From DATGMS01 sp040905145 (GTDB taxonomy: Bacteria > Bacteroidota > Bacteroidia > Cytophagales > Cyclobacteriaceae): a stretch of DNA of 64,000 bases. Made by a program: the position numbers and the translations under genes. Location: positions 1-64,000 of the forward strand of contig JBBDSC010000202.1 of the NCBI GenBank assembly GCA_040905145.1, written 5' to 3'. Below are positions 42,503-51,278 of the stretch, piece after piece. The notes below the pieces were generated by a model. That model had not been told where the DNA came from. It made no database searches and saw only the letters and a list, made by a program, of their open reading frames with translations. The first letter of the stretch is position 1, and each line of letters opens with the position of its first letter.

Positions 42503-43495
42503 ATGATTGAAACAGTTTGTTTAGTAGCCGGGATATTTCTTATCCTCTTGATTTTCTTGGATATTCTTTTTACCACCTTTTCGATGGAAGGAGGTGGAAA
42601 GATGACCGATTTAATCATGAAAAAAGTCTGGCAGGTGTTTCTCTTGGCCAGTGGACACAATGGAACAAATAAGGTGCTGAATTATGCGGGACTTTGGATA
42701 ATGGTCATCTTGATATTGTTCTGGGGTTTGAGTATTTGGATAGGTGTATTTCTTATTTTTGCTTCCCAGCCCACATCTGTCATCATGTCGGGGACAGGGG
42801 CGGCTGCCACCTTATCGGAAAAGTTCTATTATTCCGGCTATGTCCTGACGACCATGGGTCTAGGGGATCAGGAACCTTTAAATGGAAGTTGGGGCATTGC
42901 AACCAGTCTCTTTTCTTTTTTTGGTCTGGTATTTATCACTTTGATGGTTTCTTATATACTGCCTGTGCTTTCCAAAATAATCGAAAAGAAGGAGTTCAGC
43001 CTTTTTGTGCACCATTTGGGAGACTCTCCACAAAAGTTACTTCTTTATTTTTGGAACGGGAAGGATTTTTCACGTATTCAGCAGATGAGTACAGCGCTGC
43101 AACAGAGAATCCTTCATATCAGTCAAAGCCATCAAGCTTATCCCATATTACATTATTTTCATGCGCATAAAAAAGGCCAGTCCCTGGAAGTGAGCCTCTG
43201 TCTTATTGATGAAGCACTTTCCTTAATATTAAATCAAATCGCCGTAGACCAATGGGATGAAAAGGATATCCTACCTATTCGAAAAGCCCTTACTAATTAC
43301 CTTAAAACCATGGAGGGAATATATTCTTACAAAGTGAATGATAAAAACATTGCGCCAGAACCGGACCTCTCTCTTCTTTCTGAGGAAAAAGTAAGGATGA
43401 CAGAAGTTGTTTGGGAAGAAAACCAGAGGAAAGAATTATGGTTGGAGTTGTTAAGATCCAAAGGCTGGACATGGAATGAAGTGTACCCCACATGA
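42503..43495 (+). CDS. Two-TM potassium-channel-like ion channel with large cytosolic tail
   Basis: 330 residues. Hydrophobic segments lie at about 3-22, 62-88 and 132-155, with a pore helix before the filter at about 105-116. The filter reads T116-T-M-G-L-G-D122, against the usual TVGYGD of K+ channels, with M and L in place of V and Y. A soluble part of about 170 residues follows; no RCK/TrkA domain is recognisable. It is probably an Ion_trans_2-type channel of the inner membrane; the ion is uncertain because of the altered filter. Confidence 0.7.
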   Translation: MIETVCLVAGIFLILLIFLDILFTTFSMEGGGKMTDLIMKKVWQVFLLASGHNGTNKVLNYAGLWIMVILILFWGLSIWIGVFLIFASQPTSVIMSGTGAAATLSEKFYYSGYVLTTMGLGDQEPLNGSWGIATSLFSFFGLVFITLMVSYILPVLSKIIEKKEFSLFVHHLGDSPQKLLLYFWNGKDFSRIQQMSTALQQRILHISQSHQAYPILHYFHAHKKGQSLEVSLCLIDEALSLILNQIAVDQWDEKDILPIRKALTNYLKTMEGIYSYKVNDKNIAPEPDLSLLSEEKVRMTEVVWEENQRKELWLELLRSKGWTWNEVYPT

Positions 43496-43536
43496 ATCGT
43501 ACAGGAGAAAAGTAAATTTGATATTGTAAATAAGGC

Positions 43537-43791
43537 TCAGGTAGCTTTTCCATTGTGGTCCCAGTGGTCTTTTATTTTTTTCCCCTCCGCATCAAAAGCC
43601 AATCTTCGGGCATATCTTTCCCCTTTGATTTTACCTGTTTCATCTTTTTTCCCCATAAATAATATAATGGGCCTTCCCTCAGGATCTGTTTTGAAAGCTA
43701 GATCATAACGTTTAAAAGTTACCTCAACCATTGTGGATGGCTCGTAACTTTTATTCAGGATCTTTAATACCGGTGCGCCTAATTCCTTCAT
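43537..43791 (-). CDS. Small conserved-looking protein of unknown function
   Basis: 84 residues from the ATG at 43791 (MKELGAPVLKILNKSYEPS). The sequence is compact and charged: VEVTFKRYDLAFKTDPEGRP, IILFMGKKDETG, ERYARRLAFDAEGKKIKDHW. The alternation suggests a beta-rich fold, and the look is that of a small Bacteroidota housekeeping protein, though I cannot name a family. Upstream codons to 43827 are open but less typical. It is convergent with the ion channel gene. Confidence 0.6.
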   Translation of the reverse strand: MKELGAPVLKILNKSYEPSTMVEVTFKRYDLAFKTDPEGRPIILFMGKKDETGKIKGERYARRLAFDAEGKKIKDHWDHNGKAT

Positions 43792-43920
43792 TTTTTTGCA
43801 TTGCGATGGCAAATGTAAAATATGCATAATATATGCCCTTTTTTAGAATTGAGCAAAGATCCTCCTTGGCATAATTGGTGGTTACTTGTGTAGGAAGAAA
43901 GCTTTTAATTATCGAAAATT

Positions 43921-44616
43921 ATGACCAAGAAGAAAATTGCCGTCATCACCGGTGGAAGTTCCGGAATTGGTAAGGCCATTTCCGAGGCATTGGTGAAGCA
44001 AAATTATGCAGTAATCAATGCGGATATCACTCCTCCGGATCATGGACATCCAGCTGATCATATCCTGTGTGATGTGACCAAAGCTGAGGATATTGATCAA
44101 CTGCATTCACATGTGCAATCCACCTATGGTATACCTGATGTATTGGTATCCAACGCGGGTCAGGGAATACACGAAAAAATTGCTGAAGGGGATCCCGATA
44201 AATGGGCTAAAGTAATTGATATCAACCTGATGGGAGCTTTGCGCTTTATCCGGGCTTTTTTGCCCGAAATGCTTCAGCGCCAAAGCGGTACCATTGTTTT
44301 CATTTCATCCACCGCAGGAAAGCAAGCTTATGAGTATGGAGGGATCTACGCTGCCTCCAAGGTTGCCTTGAACATGGTGGCGAAAACCTTACTGCTTGAA
44401 GTAGCTGGTGCTTTAAGAATATGCTTGGTTTCTCCGGGAGTAGTCGATACGGATTTTTTCAAAAGGATGATCAGTAGTAGCCATACGGTAAGCGATATCG
44501 GCTGGGGCAGCTTATCCCCTCATCAAATAGCAGAAATAATAACGGTGGTTTTGAACTTGCCCCCTTCTGTAAATCTGCCTGAAATTACCATAACCCCCAC
44601 CCATCAACCCCTGTGA
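43921..44616 (+). CDS. Short-chain dehydrogenase/reductase
   Basis: 231-residue classical SDR. The Rossmann motif is VITGGSSGIGKAIS (about 8-21) and the NAG motif is VSNAGQG. The catalytic Ser lies in VFISSTAGK and the YxxxK in IYAASK, with the Asn on helix 4 in DINLMGAL. It lies just upstream of the glycan cassette in the same direction, with a 158-nt gap to the next gene, so it may be either its first gene or independent. Substrate unknown. Confidence 0.9.
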   Translation: MTKKKIAVITGGSSGIGKAISEALVKQNYAVINADITPPDHGHPADHILCDVTKAEDIDQLHSHVQSTYGIPDVLVSNAGQGIHEKIAEGDPDKWAKVIDINLMGALRFIRAFLPEMLQRQSGTIVFISSTAGKQAYEYGGIYAASKVALNMVAKTLLLEVAGALRICLVSPGVVDTDFFKRMISSSHTVSDIGWGSLSPHQIAEIITVVLNLPPSVNLPEITITPTHQPL

Positions 44617-44653
44617 TGATTTAAGAGTAGGGCTTTTTCCACTGAATGAGGTG

Positions 44654-44749
44654 TTAGCCTCCCAATTTGTGGAGCAACCGATCGGTAGAATCAGCAGGTG
44701 TAGCCTCAAAAGCTTCTTTTTCATCAACTGGAATGCTAATTGTAACGCT
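44654..44749 (-). pseudogene. Orphan C-terminal coding remnant
   Basis: The minus strand reads SVTISIPVDEKEAFEATPAD then STDRLLHKLGG and TAA (44654-44656). The composition is that of a real protein tail, yet no start codon or upstream domain exists: the frame runs backwards into the epimerase gene. It could be the 3' end of a gene whose front was lost when the neighbouring cassette was acquired. Chance coding-like sequence is the alternative. Confidence 0.3.
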
Positions 44750-44774
44750 TGACCTACACCAATTACTCCTGTAG

Positions 44775-45890
44775 ATGAAAAAAATCCTAATAACAGGGGG
44801 GGCCGGATTTATTGGCTCCCATCTCTGTGATGAACTTTTAAAAAACAACTATAAGATTCGCGTTTTGGATAATCTCTCCGATCAGGTGCATGGAGGAGAC
44901 TATGAACGTCCGGAATACCTCAATGATGAGGTAGAATTGATCAAAGGGGATATCCGGGATGCTGCCCTTGTTGAAGAGTTAGTCAAGGAATCTGAAGCGA
45001 TTTTTCATTTTGCCGCACTGGTAGGGGTGGGACAGTCGATGTATGAAATCAAGAAATACACGGAGGTCAACAACGTGGGTACGGCCACTCTTCTGGAAGC
45101 GATCATTAAACATCCGGTTAAAAAATTGGTCGTGGCGTCAAGCATGAGCATATACGGTGAAGGTCTTTATAGGGATTCTTCAGGAAACCCCTATCATTCA
45201 GCCAACCGTTCACTTGAACAATTAAAAAACAATGACTGGGAAGTGTATAATGATGAAGGTCAAATACTAGGACCCACCGCCACCGATGAATTGAAACACC
45301 CTAACCTTTCTTCTGTTTATGCCTTGAGCAAATACGATCAGGAACAACTCTGTCTCATGACTTGCAAAGCCTATAATATTCCAGTTACCGCACTTAGGTT
45401 CTTTAATGTCTATGGCACCAGGCAATCCTTGTCCAATCCCTACACAGGGGTTATGGCCATTTTCTCCTCCCGGTTATTAAATAACCGACCACCGCTCATT
45501 TTTGAAGATGGAAATCAGCAACGGGATTTTGTGCATGTTCATGATGTGGCCCAAGCCTGTCGACTGGCCCTGGAGCAATCCAAATCCAACAGGGAAATTT
45601 TCAATATAGGCAGTGGCGAACACTATTCCATCAGTTCGCTTGCTAAGATCCTGGCAAAGACCATGGGTAAAAGTCATATTGAGCCGGAGATCACCGGCGA
45701 ATATAGAGTGGGGGATATACGTCACTGCTTTGCCGATATATCCAAAGCAAATAAAGTTTTAGGCTATCGGCCGAATGTTTCCCTTGCAGCAGGCATGAAA
45801 GAACTTGTCGAATGGTTGGAATCACAATTGGCTGTAGATCATGTGGATAAAGCTAAAGCTGAACTTACCTCAAGAGGCCTCACCGTCTAA
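44775..45890 (+). CDS. NAD-dependent NDP-sugar epimerase/dehydratase
   Basis: 371-residue extended SDR. The NAD-binding ITGGAGFIGSHLCDELL (6-22) opens the chain. D-N-L-S-D-Q-V-H-G-G-D-Y is typical of the dTDP-rhamnose/UDP-glucose 4-epimerase-like group. The catalytic Ser lies in VVASSMSIYGEG and the YxxxK in SSVYALSKYDQEQL, with the R-F-F-N-V-Y-G-T-R-Q substrate loop after it. The family resembles dTDP-L-rhamnose 4-epimerase in pattern, but the exact NDP-sugar cannot be told. It is the first gene of a tight run; the fusion gene starts 20 nt after its stop. Confidence 0.88.
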   Translation: MKKILITGGAGFIGSHLCDELLKNNYKIRVLDNLSDQVHGGDYERPEYLNDEVELIKGDIRDAALVEELVKESEAIFHFAALVGVGQSMYEIKKYTEVNNVGTATLLEAIIKHPVKKLVVASSMSIYGEGLYRDSSGNPYHSANRSLEQLKNNDWEVYNDEGQILGPTATDELKHPNLSSVYALSKYDQEQLCLMTCKAYNIPVTALRFFNVYGTRQSLSNPYTGVMAIFSSRLLNNRPPLIFEDGNQQRDFVHVHDVAQACRLALEQSKSNREIFNIGSGEHYSISSLAKILAKTMGKSHIEPEITGEYRVGDIRHCFADISKANKVLGYRPNVSLAAGMKELVEWLESQLAVDHVDKAKAELTSRGLTV

Positions 45891-45910
45891 ACAATAAATT
45901 GTGTATCATA

Positions 45911-48019
45911 ATGAAAAAGAGCCTGAACAAAGCAAGCTATAACAATGGAATTAAAAAGGAGGATAGCACATTGGGCATCCTTCAATGGTTTCATGTAGGA
46001 GAATATGAAAAGGTGGAAGAAACGCTTAAGGATCTGAAAACCTTGGGCATTAGCCACTTAAGAACAGGAGCTTCCTGGGCAGATTATCATACCAAAGAAG
46101 GTGAGGCCTGGTACGATTGGTTGCTCCCCAAATTGGCCAAAGAGGTTGAAATCCTTCCCTGTTTTTTGTACACCCCCCCATCCATAGGCATAGAACATAA
46201 AACCTCCTCACCTCCAAAGGGGCCGAAACGGTTTGCCGATTTTGTGGATATATTTGTCACCAGACATGGCCAGTATTTTGATTGGGTGGAGCTTTGGAAT
46301 GAACCGAATAACCGGAGTGAATATGACTATACGCTGGATTCGAACTGGGATATTTTTTCCGAAATGATCATTTTTGCTGCTTATTGGTCCAAAAAGATGG
46401 GGAAAAAAGTAGCACTTGGAGGAATGAGCCCCATAGATTGTAACTGGTTGAATTTTATGGCCCAACGTAGTGTATTGGAAAATATTGATGCCGTAGGAAT
46501 ACATGGTTTTCCAGGTTCTTTTGACCCTCATTTCAGGCCATGGGATGATCAAATAAGGTCGGTGAGAAAAGTATTGGACGATCATAATCTACAACCGGAA
46601 ATTTGGATTACGGAAGTAGGTTTCACTACCTGGCAATATGATGAAAAGCAGCAGCTACAGGAGTTTATTAAAGCATATAATTCTTCCGCCGATCGTGTTT
46701 ATTGGTATTCCCTCTATGATTTAAGTCCCTCCTTACCTACCGTTGATGGTTTTCATCAAGATGAAAGAGAATATTATTTTGGACTTAAAACGTCGAACGG
46801 AAAGCCAAAGCTTCTTTACAGAATGCTGGAAATGCTTGGCCCCTCTTCCTTGGAAGAGATAGATTGGTGGAACGTAAATGAATCTACCTTAAAAAAGCAT
46901 AAAGACCCGGGGACAGGATATGTTTTAATCACCGGTGGTGCAGGTTTTATTGGCATAAATCTGGCCAATCATCTGCTGAATCAGGGCTATAAGGTGATCA
47001 TCTATGACAACCTTTCCAGGCCAGGGGTAGAGAAAAACCTCGACTGGCTTCTTTCCAAGCATGATAGAAAGGATATCTGGGTAGAATTGGCAGATATCCG
47101 CAACTATTTTAACTTGAAAAAGGTAGTGGATCGGTCCCAAATGGTTTTTCATCTGGCTGCCCAGGTAGCAGTTACCACCAGTTTGGATGATCCAACCTAT
47201 GATTTTGATGTAAATATCAGGGGGACATTTAATTTACTTGAGGCAATCAGAAATTCCGCTCACCAGCCTCCCATTGTCTTTACCTCCACCAATAAAGTTT
47301 ATGGGGACCTGCCAAACCTGGAATTTGACCAATCGGACTTTAGGTATTTTCCCAAAGACAGCGAGATTAAAAAAAATGGAATCAGCGAAGAACAACCGCT
47401 GAATTTCCATAGTCCCTATGGGAATTCGAAGGGGGCAGCCGAACAATACGTGCTTGATTATGCCCGGTCATTTAATATCAAAGCCGTAGTATTCAGGATG
47501 AGTTGTATTTACGGCCCCCATCAGTTTGGAACAGAAGATCAGGGATGGATTGCCCATTTCCTCATCCAGGCGATAAAAAGCAAGCCTATTCATATCTATG
47601 GTGATGGCAAGCAGGTGCGGGACATTCTTTTTGTCGAAGATTTGCTAAAGGCCTTTCAGCTGGCCTGGAAAAATATAGAAGCCATCAGTGGCCAAGCCTT
47701 TAATATAGGAGGTGGTGTTGGGAATAGTATCAGCCTGATAGAACTTATCAATCTTGCGGAAATAAAAAATAAGCAGAAGATAAATTTGAAATTTGGAGGA
47801 TTTAGAACCGGTGATCAAGTCTACTATGTCTCTAGTAGCCAAAAGTTCGGACAAGCGGTAGGATGGTCACCTTCTGTACCTATAGAAGAAGGTTTGGACC
47901 ATCTGTACAATTGGCTAAAAGAGCAGGAAAGGCCTTATAAAGAAAAGAATAAAACAAACAATAACATCTTACATGAATACATATCACGCACCTCAGAGTT
48001 CGGTACAGGAGAGAACTGA
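45911..48019 (+). CDS. Fusion of a clan GH-A TIM barrel with an NDP-sugar epimerase
   Basis: 702 residues from the ATG at 45911. Residues about 15-325 form a glycosidase-like TIM barrel: WVELWNEPNN places the acid/base Glu at E131 and WITEVGF the nucleophile at E235, the two-Glu layout of clan GH-A (GH39/GH5-like). Residues about 335-690 are a second extended SDR with LITGGAGFIGINLANHLL, DNLSRPGVEKNLDWLL, TSTNKVYGD and SPYGNSKGAAEQYV, closest in pattern to CDP-paratose/tyvelose 2-epimerase. Both sites look intact. One chain that both hydrolyses (or transfers) a glycoside and epimerises a nucleotide sugar is unusual. The next gene overlaps its end by 47 nt. Confidence 0.85.
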   Translation: MKKSLNKASYNNGIKKEDSTLGILQWFHVGEYEKVEETLKDLKTLGISHLRTGASWADYHTKEGEAWYDWLLPKLAKEVEILPCFLYTPPSIGIEHKTSSPPKGPKRFADFVDIFVTRHGQYFDWVELWNEPNNRSEYDYTLDSNWDIFSEMIIFAAYWSKKMGKKVALGGMSPIDCNWLNFMAQRSVLENIDAVGIHGFPGSFDPHFRPWDDQIRSVRKVLDDHNLQPEIWITEVGFTTWQYDEKQQLQEFIKAYNSSADRVYWYSLYDLSPSLPTVDGFHQDEREYYFGLKTSNGKPKLLYRMLEMLGPSSLEEIDWWNVNESTLKKHKDPGTGYVLITGGAGFIGINLANHLLNQGYKVIIYDNLSRPGVEKNLDWLLSKHDRKDIWVELADIRNYFNLKKVVDRSQMVFHLAAQVAVTTSLDDPTYDFDVNIRGTFNLLEAIRNSAHQPPIVFTSTNKVYGDLPNLEFDQSDFRYFPKDSEIKKNGISEEQPLNFHSPYGNSKGAAEQYVLDYARSFNIKAVVFRMSCIYGPHQFGTEDQGWIAHFLIQAIKSKPIHIYGDGKQVRDILFVEDLLKAFQLAWKNIEAISGQAFNIGGGVGNSISLIELINLAEIKNKQKINLKFGGFRTGDQVYYVSSSQKFGQAVGWSPSVPIEEGLDHLYNWLKEQERPYKEKNKTNNNILHEYISRTSEFGTGEN

Positions 48020-48980
48020 TACGGTTACCTATAAAGCAGCGGTATTTGATAAGCCCGGATCAATTAAATATGTTGAAATGGCTAAACCTGATTTGGGGAA
48101 AGAAGAACTTTTGGTCAAACTGGAAGGAGTTGGTTTATGCGCTTCCAATATTCCTGTTTGGGAAGGTAGAGAATGGTTTGAATATCCTTTGGCACCCGGG
48201 GTACCGGGCCATGAAGCTTGGGGGATAATCGAACAAAAGGGTGTCTCGGTCAAAGACTTCCAAATTGGACAACGGGTAACCATACTCCAGGGAAACACCT
48301 TTGCTGAATATGTCACTGTACCTGCCACCGATGCTGTGGTGATACCTGCCGAACTTGACGGGTTGCCTTTTCCGGGAGAACCTCTGGGATGTCTGATGAA
48401 CATTTTCAATAGGGCTGATATCCAAAAAGGGCAAACCGTGGCCATTCTTGGATTAGGGTTTATTGGCCTGGGCCTTTTAAAGCTTTGTAAGGAAAAAGGA
48501 GCCAAAATACTGGCACTTTCCCGGCGGGACTCCTCTCTTCAAATGGCGGCCGATGAGGCAGACATTTGCATAAAGATGGAGGAGCAATCCAAGATCATAA
48601 AAACCATCCAAGAGCATACCGAAGGCAAAGGCTGTGACAGGGTAATCGAATGTACGGGAAAACAATGGCCATTGGACCTGGCAACGGAACTTATTGGAAA
48701 TTATGGAAAATTGGTCATTGCGGGGTATCATCAGGATGGGCCAAGAACTGTGAATATGCAGCAATGGAACTGGAAAGCCATTGACGTTGTCAATGCCCAT
48801 GAGCGGGATCCGGAAAAATATTATCAGGGAATTCGATCCGCAATAGAAGCCGTAAAAAAAGGATTGTTAAAACCTGAAGAACTGCTTACCCATCATTTTA
48901 CGTTTGCGCAATTATCCGAAGCCTTGGATCTGCTTACCGATTGTCCTGAGGGTTTTATCAAAGGATATGTGAAATTCTAA
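47973..48980 (+). CDS. Zinc-type alcohol/sugar dehydrogenase (MDR)
   Basis: 335-residue medium-chain dehydrogenase. The catalytic zinc ligands are Cys in GVGLCASN and His-Glu in VPGHEAWG. The NAD(P)-binding motif is ILGLGFIGLGLLKLCKEKG. The structural-zinc Cys cluster of classical ADH is absent, as in several sugar/polyol members. The start lies inside the fusion gene (47-nt overlap), which indicates translational coupling. It probably oxidises or reduces a hydroxyl of a sugar intermediate; the substrate is inferred only from context. Confidence 0.88.
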   Translation: MNTYHAPQSSVQERTDTVTYKAAVFDKPGSIKYVEMAKPDLGKEELLVKLEGVGLCASNIPVWEGREWFEYPLAPGVPGHEAWGIIEQKGVSVKDFQIGQRVTILQGNTFAEYVTVPATDAVVIPAELDGLPFPGEPLGCLMNIFNRADIQKGQTVAILGLGFIGLGLLKLCKEKGAKILALSRRDSSLQMAADEADICIKMEEQSKIIKTIQEHTEGKGCDRVIECTGKQWPLDLATELIGNYGKLVIAGYHQDGPRTVNMQQWNWKAIDVVNAHERDPEKYYQGIRSAIEAVKKGLLKPEELLTHHFTFAQLSEALDLLTDCPEGFIKGYVKF

Positions 48981-49007
48981 ATAATCTTAAGCATTACAGC
49001 GAATAAA

Positions 49008-50021
49008 ATGATAGAAGTTCAACAAGACACCCTTCCAAAGTTAGGATTTTTAGGGGTAGGATGGATTGGGAAAAACCGACTTGAAGCATTGACTTCTCAC
49101 AAGCTTGCGGAAAACATTGCCATTTGTGATCCAGATGGACCTTCTATTCAGAAAACATTAGAGGCAGTACCATGGGCCAGGGTGCATGACAATTTTACTG
49201 ATCTACTAAAGGAAGATGTGGAGGGCATTGTGATTGCCACACCAAGTGCTTTACATGCAAAACAAGCTATGCAGGCGTTAGAAGCGGGAAAAGCGGTTTT
49301 TTGCCAAAAGCCTTTGGGCAGGAACCTGGCAGAAACAAAAGCCGTAGTCCACTTGGCCCGGCAAGCAGATAAACTGCTGGCTGTTGACTATTCTTACCGG
49401 TATACCCAAGGAATCGGTGCGATTAAAGAATTAGTAGAGAAAGGGAAGCTGGGCAAAATTTATGCAGTAGAAGCGGTGTTTCATAATGCCTATGGTCCGG
49501 ACAAAGCTTGGTTTTATAATCCAGATTTATCAGGAGGAGGATGTCTCATCGATTTAGGGTCTCATCTTGTAGATCTGGTGCTTTATCTTTTTAACGCCCC
49601 TTCCATAGAAGTGAGGTATGCCAATCTTGTGTCAAAAGGGAAGCCCCTTACAGACCAAGGGAAAACTGTAGAAGATTTTGCAGAAGCCCACCTCCATACT
49701 TCCACCGGCATAAGCATACGTACGGCCTGTAGCTGGAAGATGTCAGTAGGAAAAGATGCTGATATCTATCTTAAGGTATTTGGGACAGAGGGGGGAGCTT
49801 GCTTTCACAATGTCAATGGCTCATTTTATGATTTTCAAACAAACTTCTATTCACAAAATTCCGCTGAAGCAATAGTAGTTCCTCCGGATGAATGGGGAGG
49901 CAAGGCCATTCAACATTGGGCAAAACAGTTGGCCCAACAAAATGCTTTCAACAATAAAAACTATGAGCTGATCAAATCAGCAGCTTTGTTGGAGGATATT
50001 TATAAATTCAACAGAAGATGA
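49008..50021 (+). CDS. Gfo/Idh/MocA family oxidoreductase
   Basis: 337-residue NAD(P)-dependent sugar or inositol-type dehydrogenase. The Rossmann motif is GFLGVGWIGKNRLEAL, and the usual E-K-P reads CQKPLGRNLAE (Glu replaced by Gln). The catalytic-region motif is SGGGCLIDLGSHLVDLVLYL. It starts 27 nt after the ADH gene. With the MDR enzyme and the two epimerases it supplies redox steps that could convert or remodel a sugar, e.g. via a keto intermediate. Confidence 0.88.
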   Translation: MIEVQQDTLPKLGFLGVGWIGKNRLEALTSHKLAENIAICDPDGPSIQKTLEAVPWARVHDNFTDLLKEDVEGIVIATPSALHAKQAMQALEAGKAVFCQKPLGRNLAETKAVVHLARQADKLLAVDYSYRYTQGIGAIKELVEKGKLGKIYAVEAVFHNAYGPDKAWFYNPDLSGGGCLIDLGSHLVDLVLYLFNAPSIEVRYANLVSKGKPLTDQGKTVEDFAEAHLHTSTGISIRTACSWKMSVGKDADIYLKVFGTEGGACFHNVNGSFYDFQTNFYSQNSAEAIVVPPDEWGGKAIQHWAKQLAQQNAFNNKNYELIKSAALLEDIYKFNRR

Positions 50022-50107
50022 AATCGAGCATGATAGAAATTTATAACACACCGGGATGAATATTATGCAAGATTCCATGTGGCAATAAAAAGACTAATTA
50101 TATACAC

Positions 50108-51220
50108 ATGAAAATATTGATGACCACAGATACTGCTGGAGGGGTATGGCACTATGCGATAGACCTGGCTTCGTGCCTACTGGAAGAGGAGATAGAAGTA
50201 GCGCTTATTGCCATGGGACCTATGCCCAATACAGCGCAACTTTCCCAGCTAAAAAAATGCAGAAAAAAGGGATTGACTTTTTATCACCGACCCTATCAGT
50301 TGGAATGGATGGATGATCCTTGGGAAGATGTAGCAGAGGCGGGAGATTGGATCAAAGCCATTTATTATAAGGAAAAGCCTGATCTGATGCATTTCAATAA
50401 CTATGCACAGGTGGGTTTAGGATGGGACGTCCCCACAGTGTTGGTCGCCCATTCCTGTGTATCCTCCTGGTGGCATGCGGTCAAAAAAGAACCTCTGCCG
50501 AGGCAGTATGACTACTATTTTGAAATGGTGAAAAAGGCCTTTCTTACCGCAGACCTTGTTGTGGCACCTTCCAAAGCCCTAATGGAAATTTATCATCATT
50601 TATATGGCAGGATAAATAATCCTCATGTGGTTTATAATGGCCTCTCCAATGCCATCATTGAGTCCAGTACAAAAAAGCCGATACTGTTTAGCATGGGGAG
50701 GCTTTGGGATGAAGCCAAAAACATTGATCTGTTGCTCCGTGCCGCACCACAAATAGCAGGAGAGATTTTTATTGCAGGGGTAAAAGCTAAAAATTTTCCC
50801 TGTCCAGAGAATGTCAGATTTTTAGGAGAGCTAAACAGGCAGCAAATATTCAACTGGCTTAAACTGAGTTCCATATATGTCCTCCCTGTTAAATATGAGC
50901 CTTTTGGCCTTTCTTTTCTTGAAGCAGCTTCCTGTCGATGTGCCTTAATAGGAGGGGATATTCCCACCTTAAGGGAAATTTGGGGAGGAAGTATGATCTT
51001 TATTGACCCTGAAGACCCGAAAGAACTGGCCCGATCCTGCAATGAACTTTTAATGGACCAAGACCAAAATGAAACTAGAGGAGAGGAGGCATTCCAAAAG
51101 GCAAAAACATACACCTTGATTAAAAAGAAAGAACAGTATCTAAAAATCTATGGGGATTTGCTGGATCATGTACCTGAAACAAATAATGGCGATTTAAGCA
51201 AATGTGTTTCCCGTATATAA
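50108..51220 (+). CDS. GT4-type glycosyltransferase
   Basis: 370 residues, GT-B fold. The N-terminus reads MTTDTAGGVWHYAIDLASCL, the donor-side motif is VKYEPFGLSFLEAASCRC with ALIGGDIPTLREIWGG, and FSMGRLWDEAKNIDLLLRA opens the C-terminal domain. The motif E-x7-E of GT4 is present. It transfers a sugar from an NDP- or GDP-donor to an acceptor, probably in the cytosol or at the membrane. The gap to the next gene is 58 nt. Confidence 0.9.
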   Translation: MKILMTTDTAGGVWHYAIDLASCLLEEEIEVALIAMGPMPNTAQLSQLKKCRKKGLTFYHRPYQLEWMDDPWEDVAEAGDWIKAIYYKEKPDLMHFNNYAQVGLGWDVPTVLVAHSCVSSWWHAVKKEPLPRQYDYYFEMVKKAFLTADLVVAPSKALMEIYHHLYGRINNPHVVYNGLSNAIIESSTKKPILFSMGRLWDEAKNIDLLLRAAPQIAGEIFIAGVKAKNFPCPENVRFLGELNRQQIFNWLKLSSIYVLPVKYEPFGLSFLEAASCRCALIGGDIPTLREIWGGSMIFIDPEDPKELARSCNELLMDQDQNETRGEEAFQKAKTYTLIKKKEQYLKIYGDLLDHVPETNNGDLSKCVSRI

Positions 51221-51278
51221 CAGATTGAAAACGATCTTTTCATGTTGCTATAGGACCCCAAAAACTAAATATAATCCT

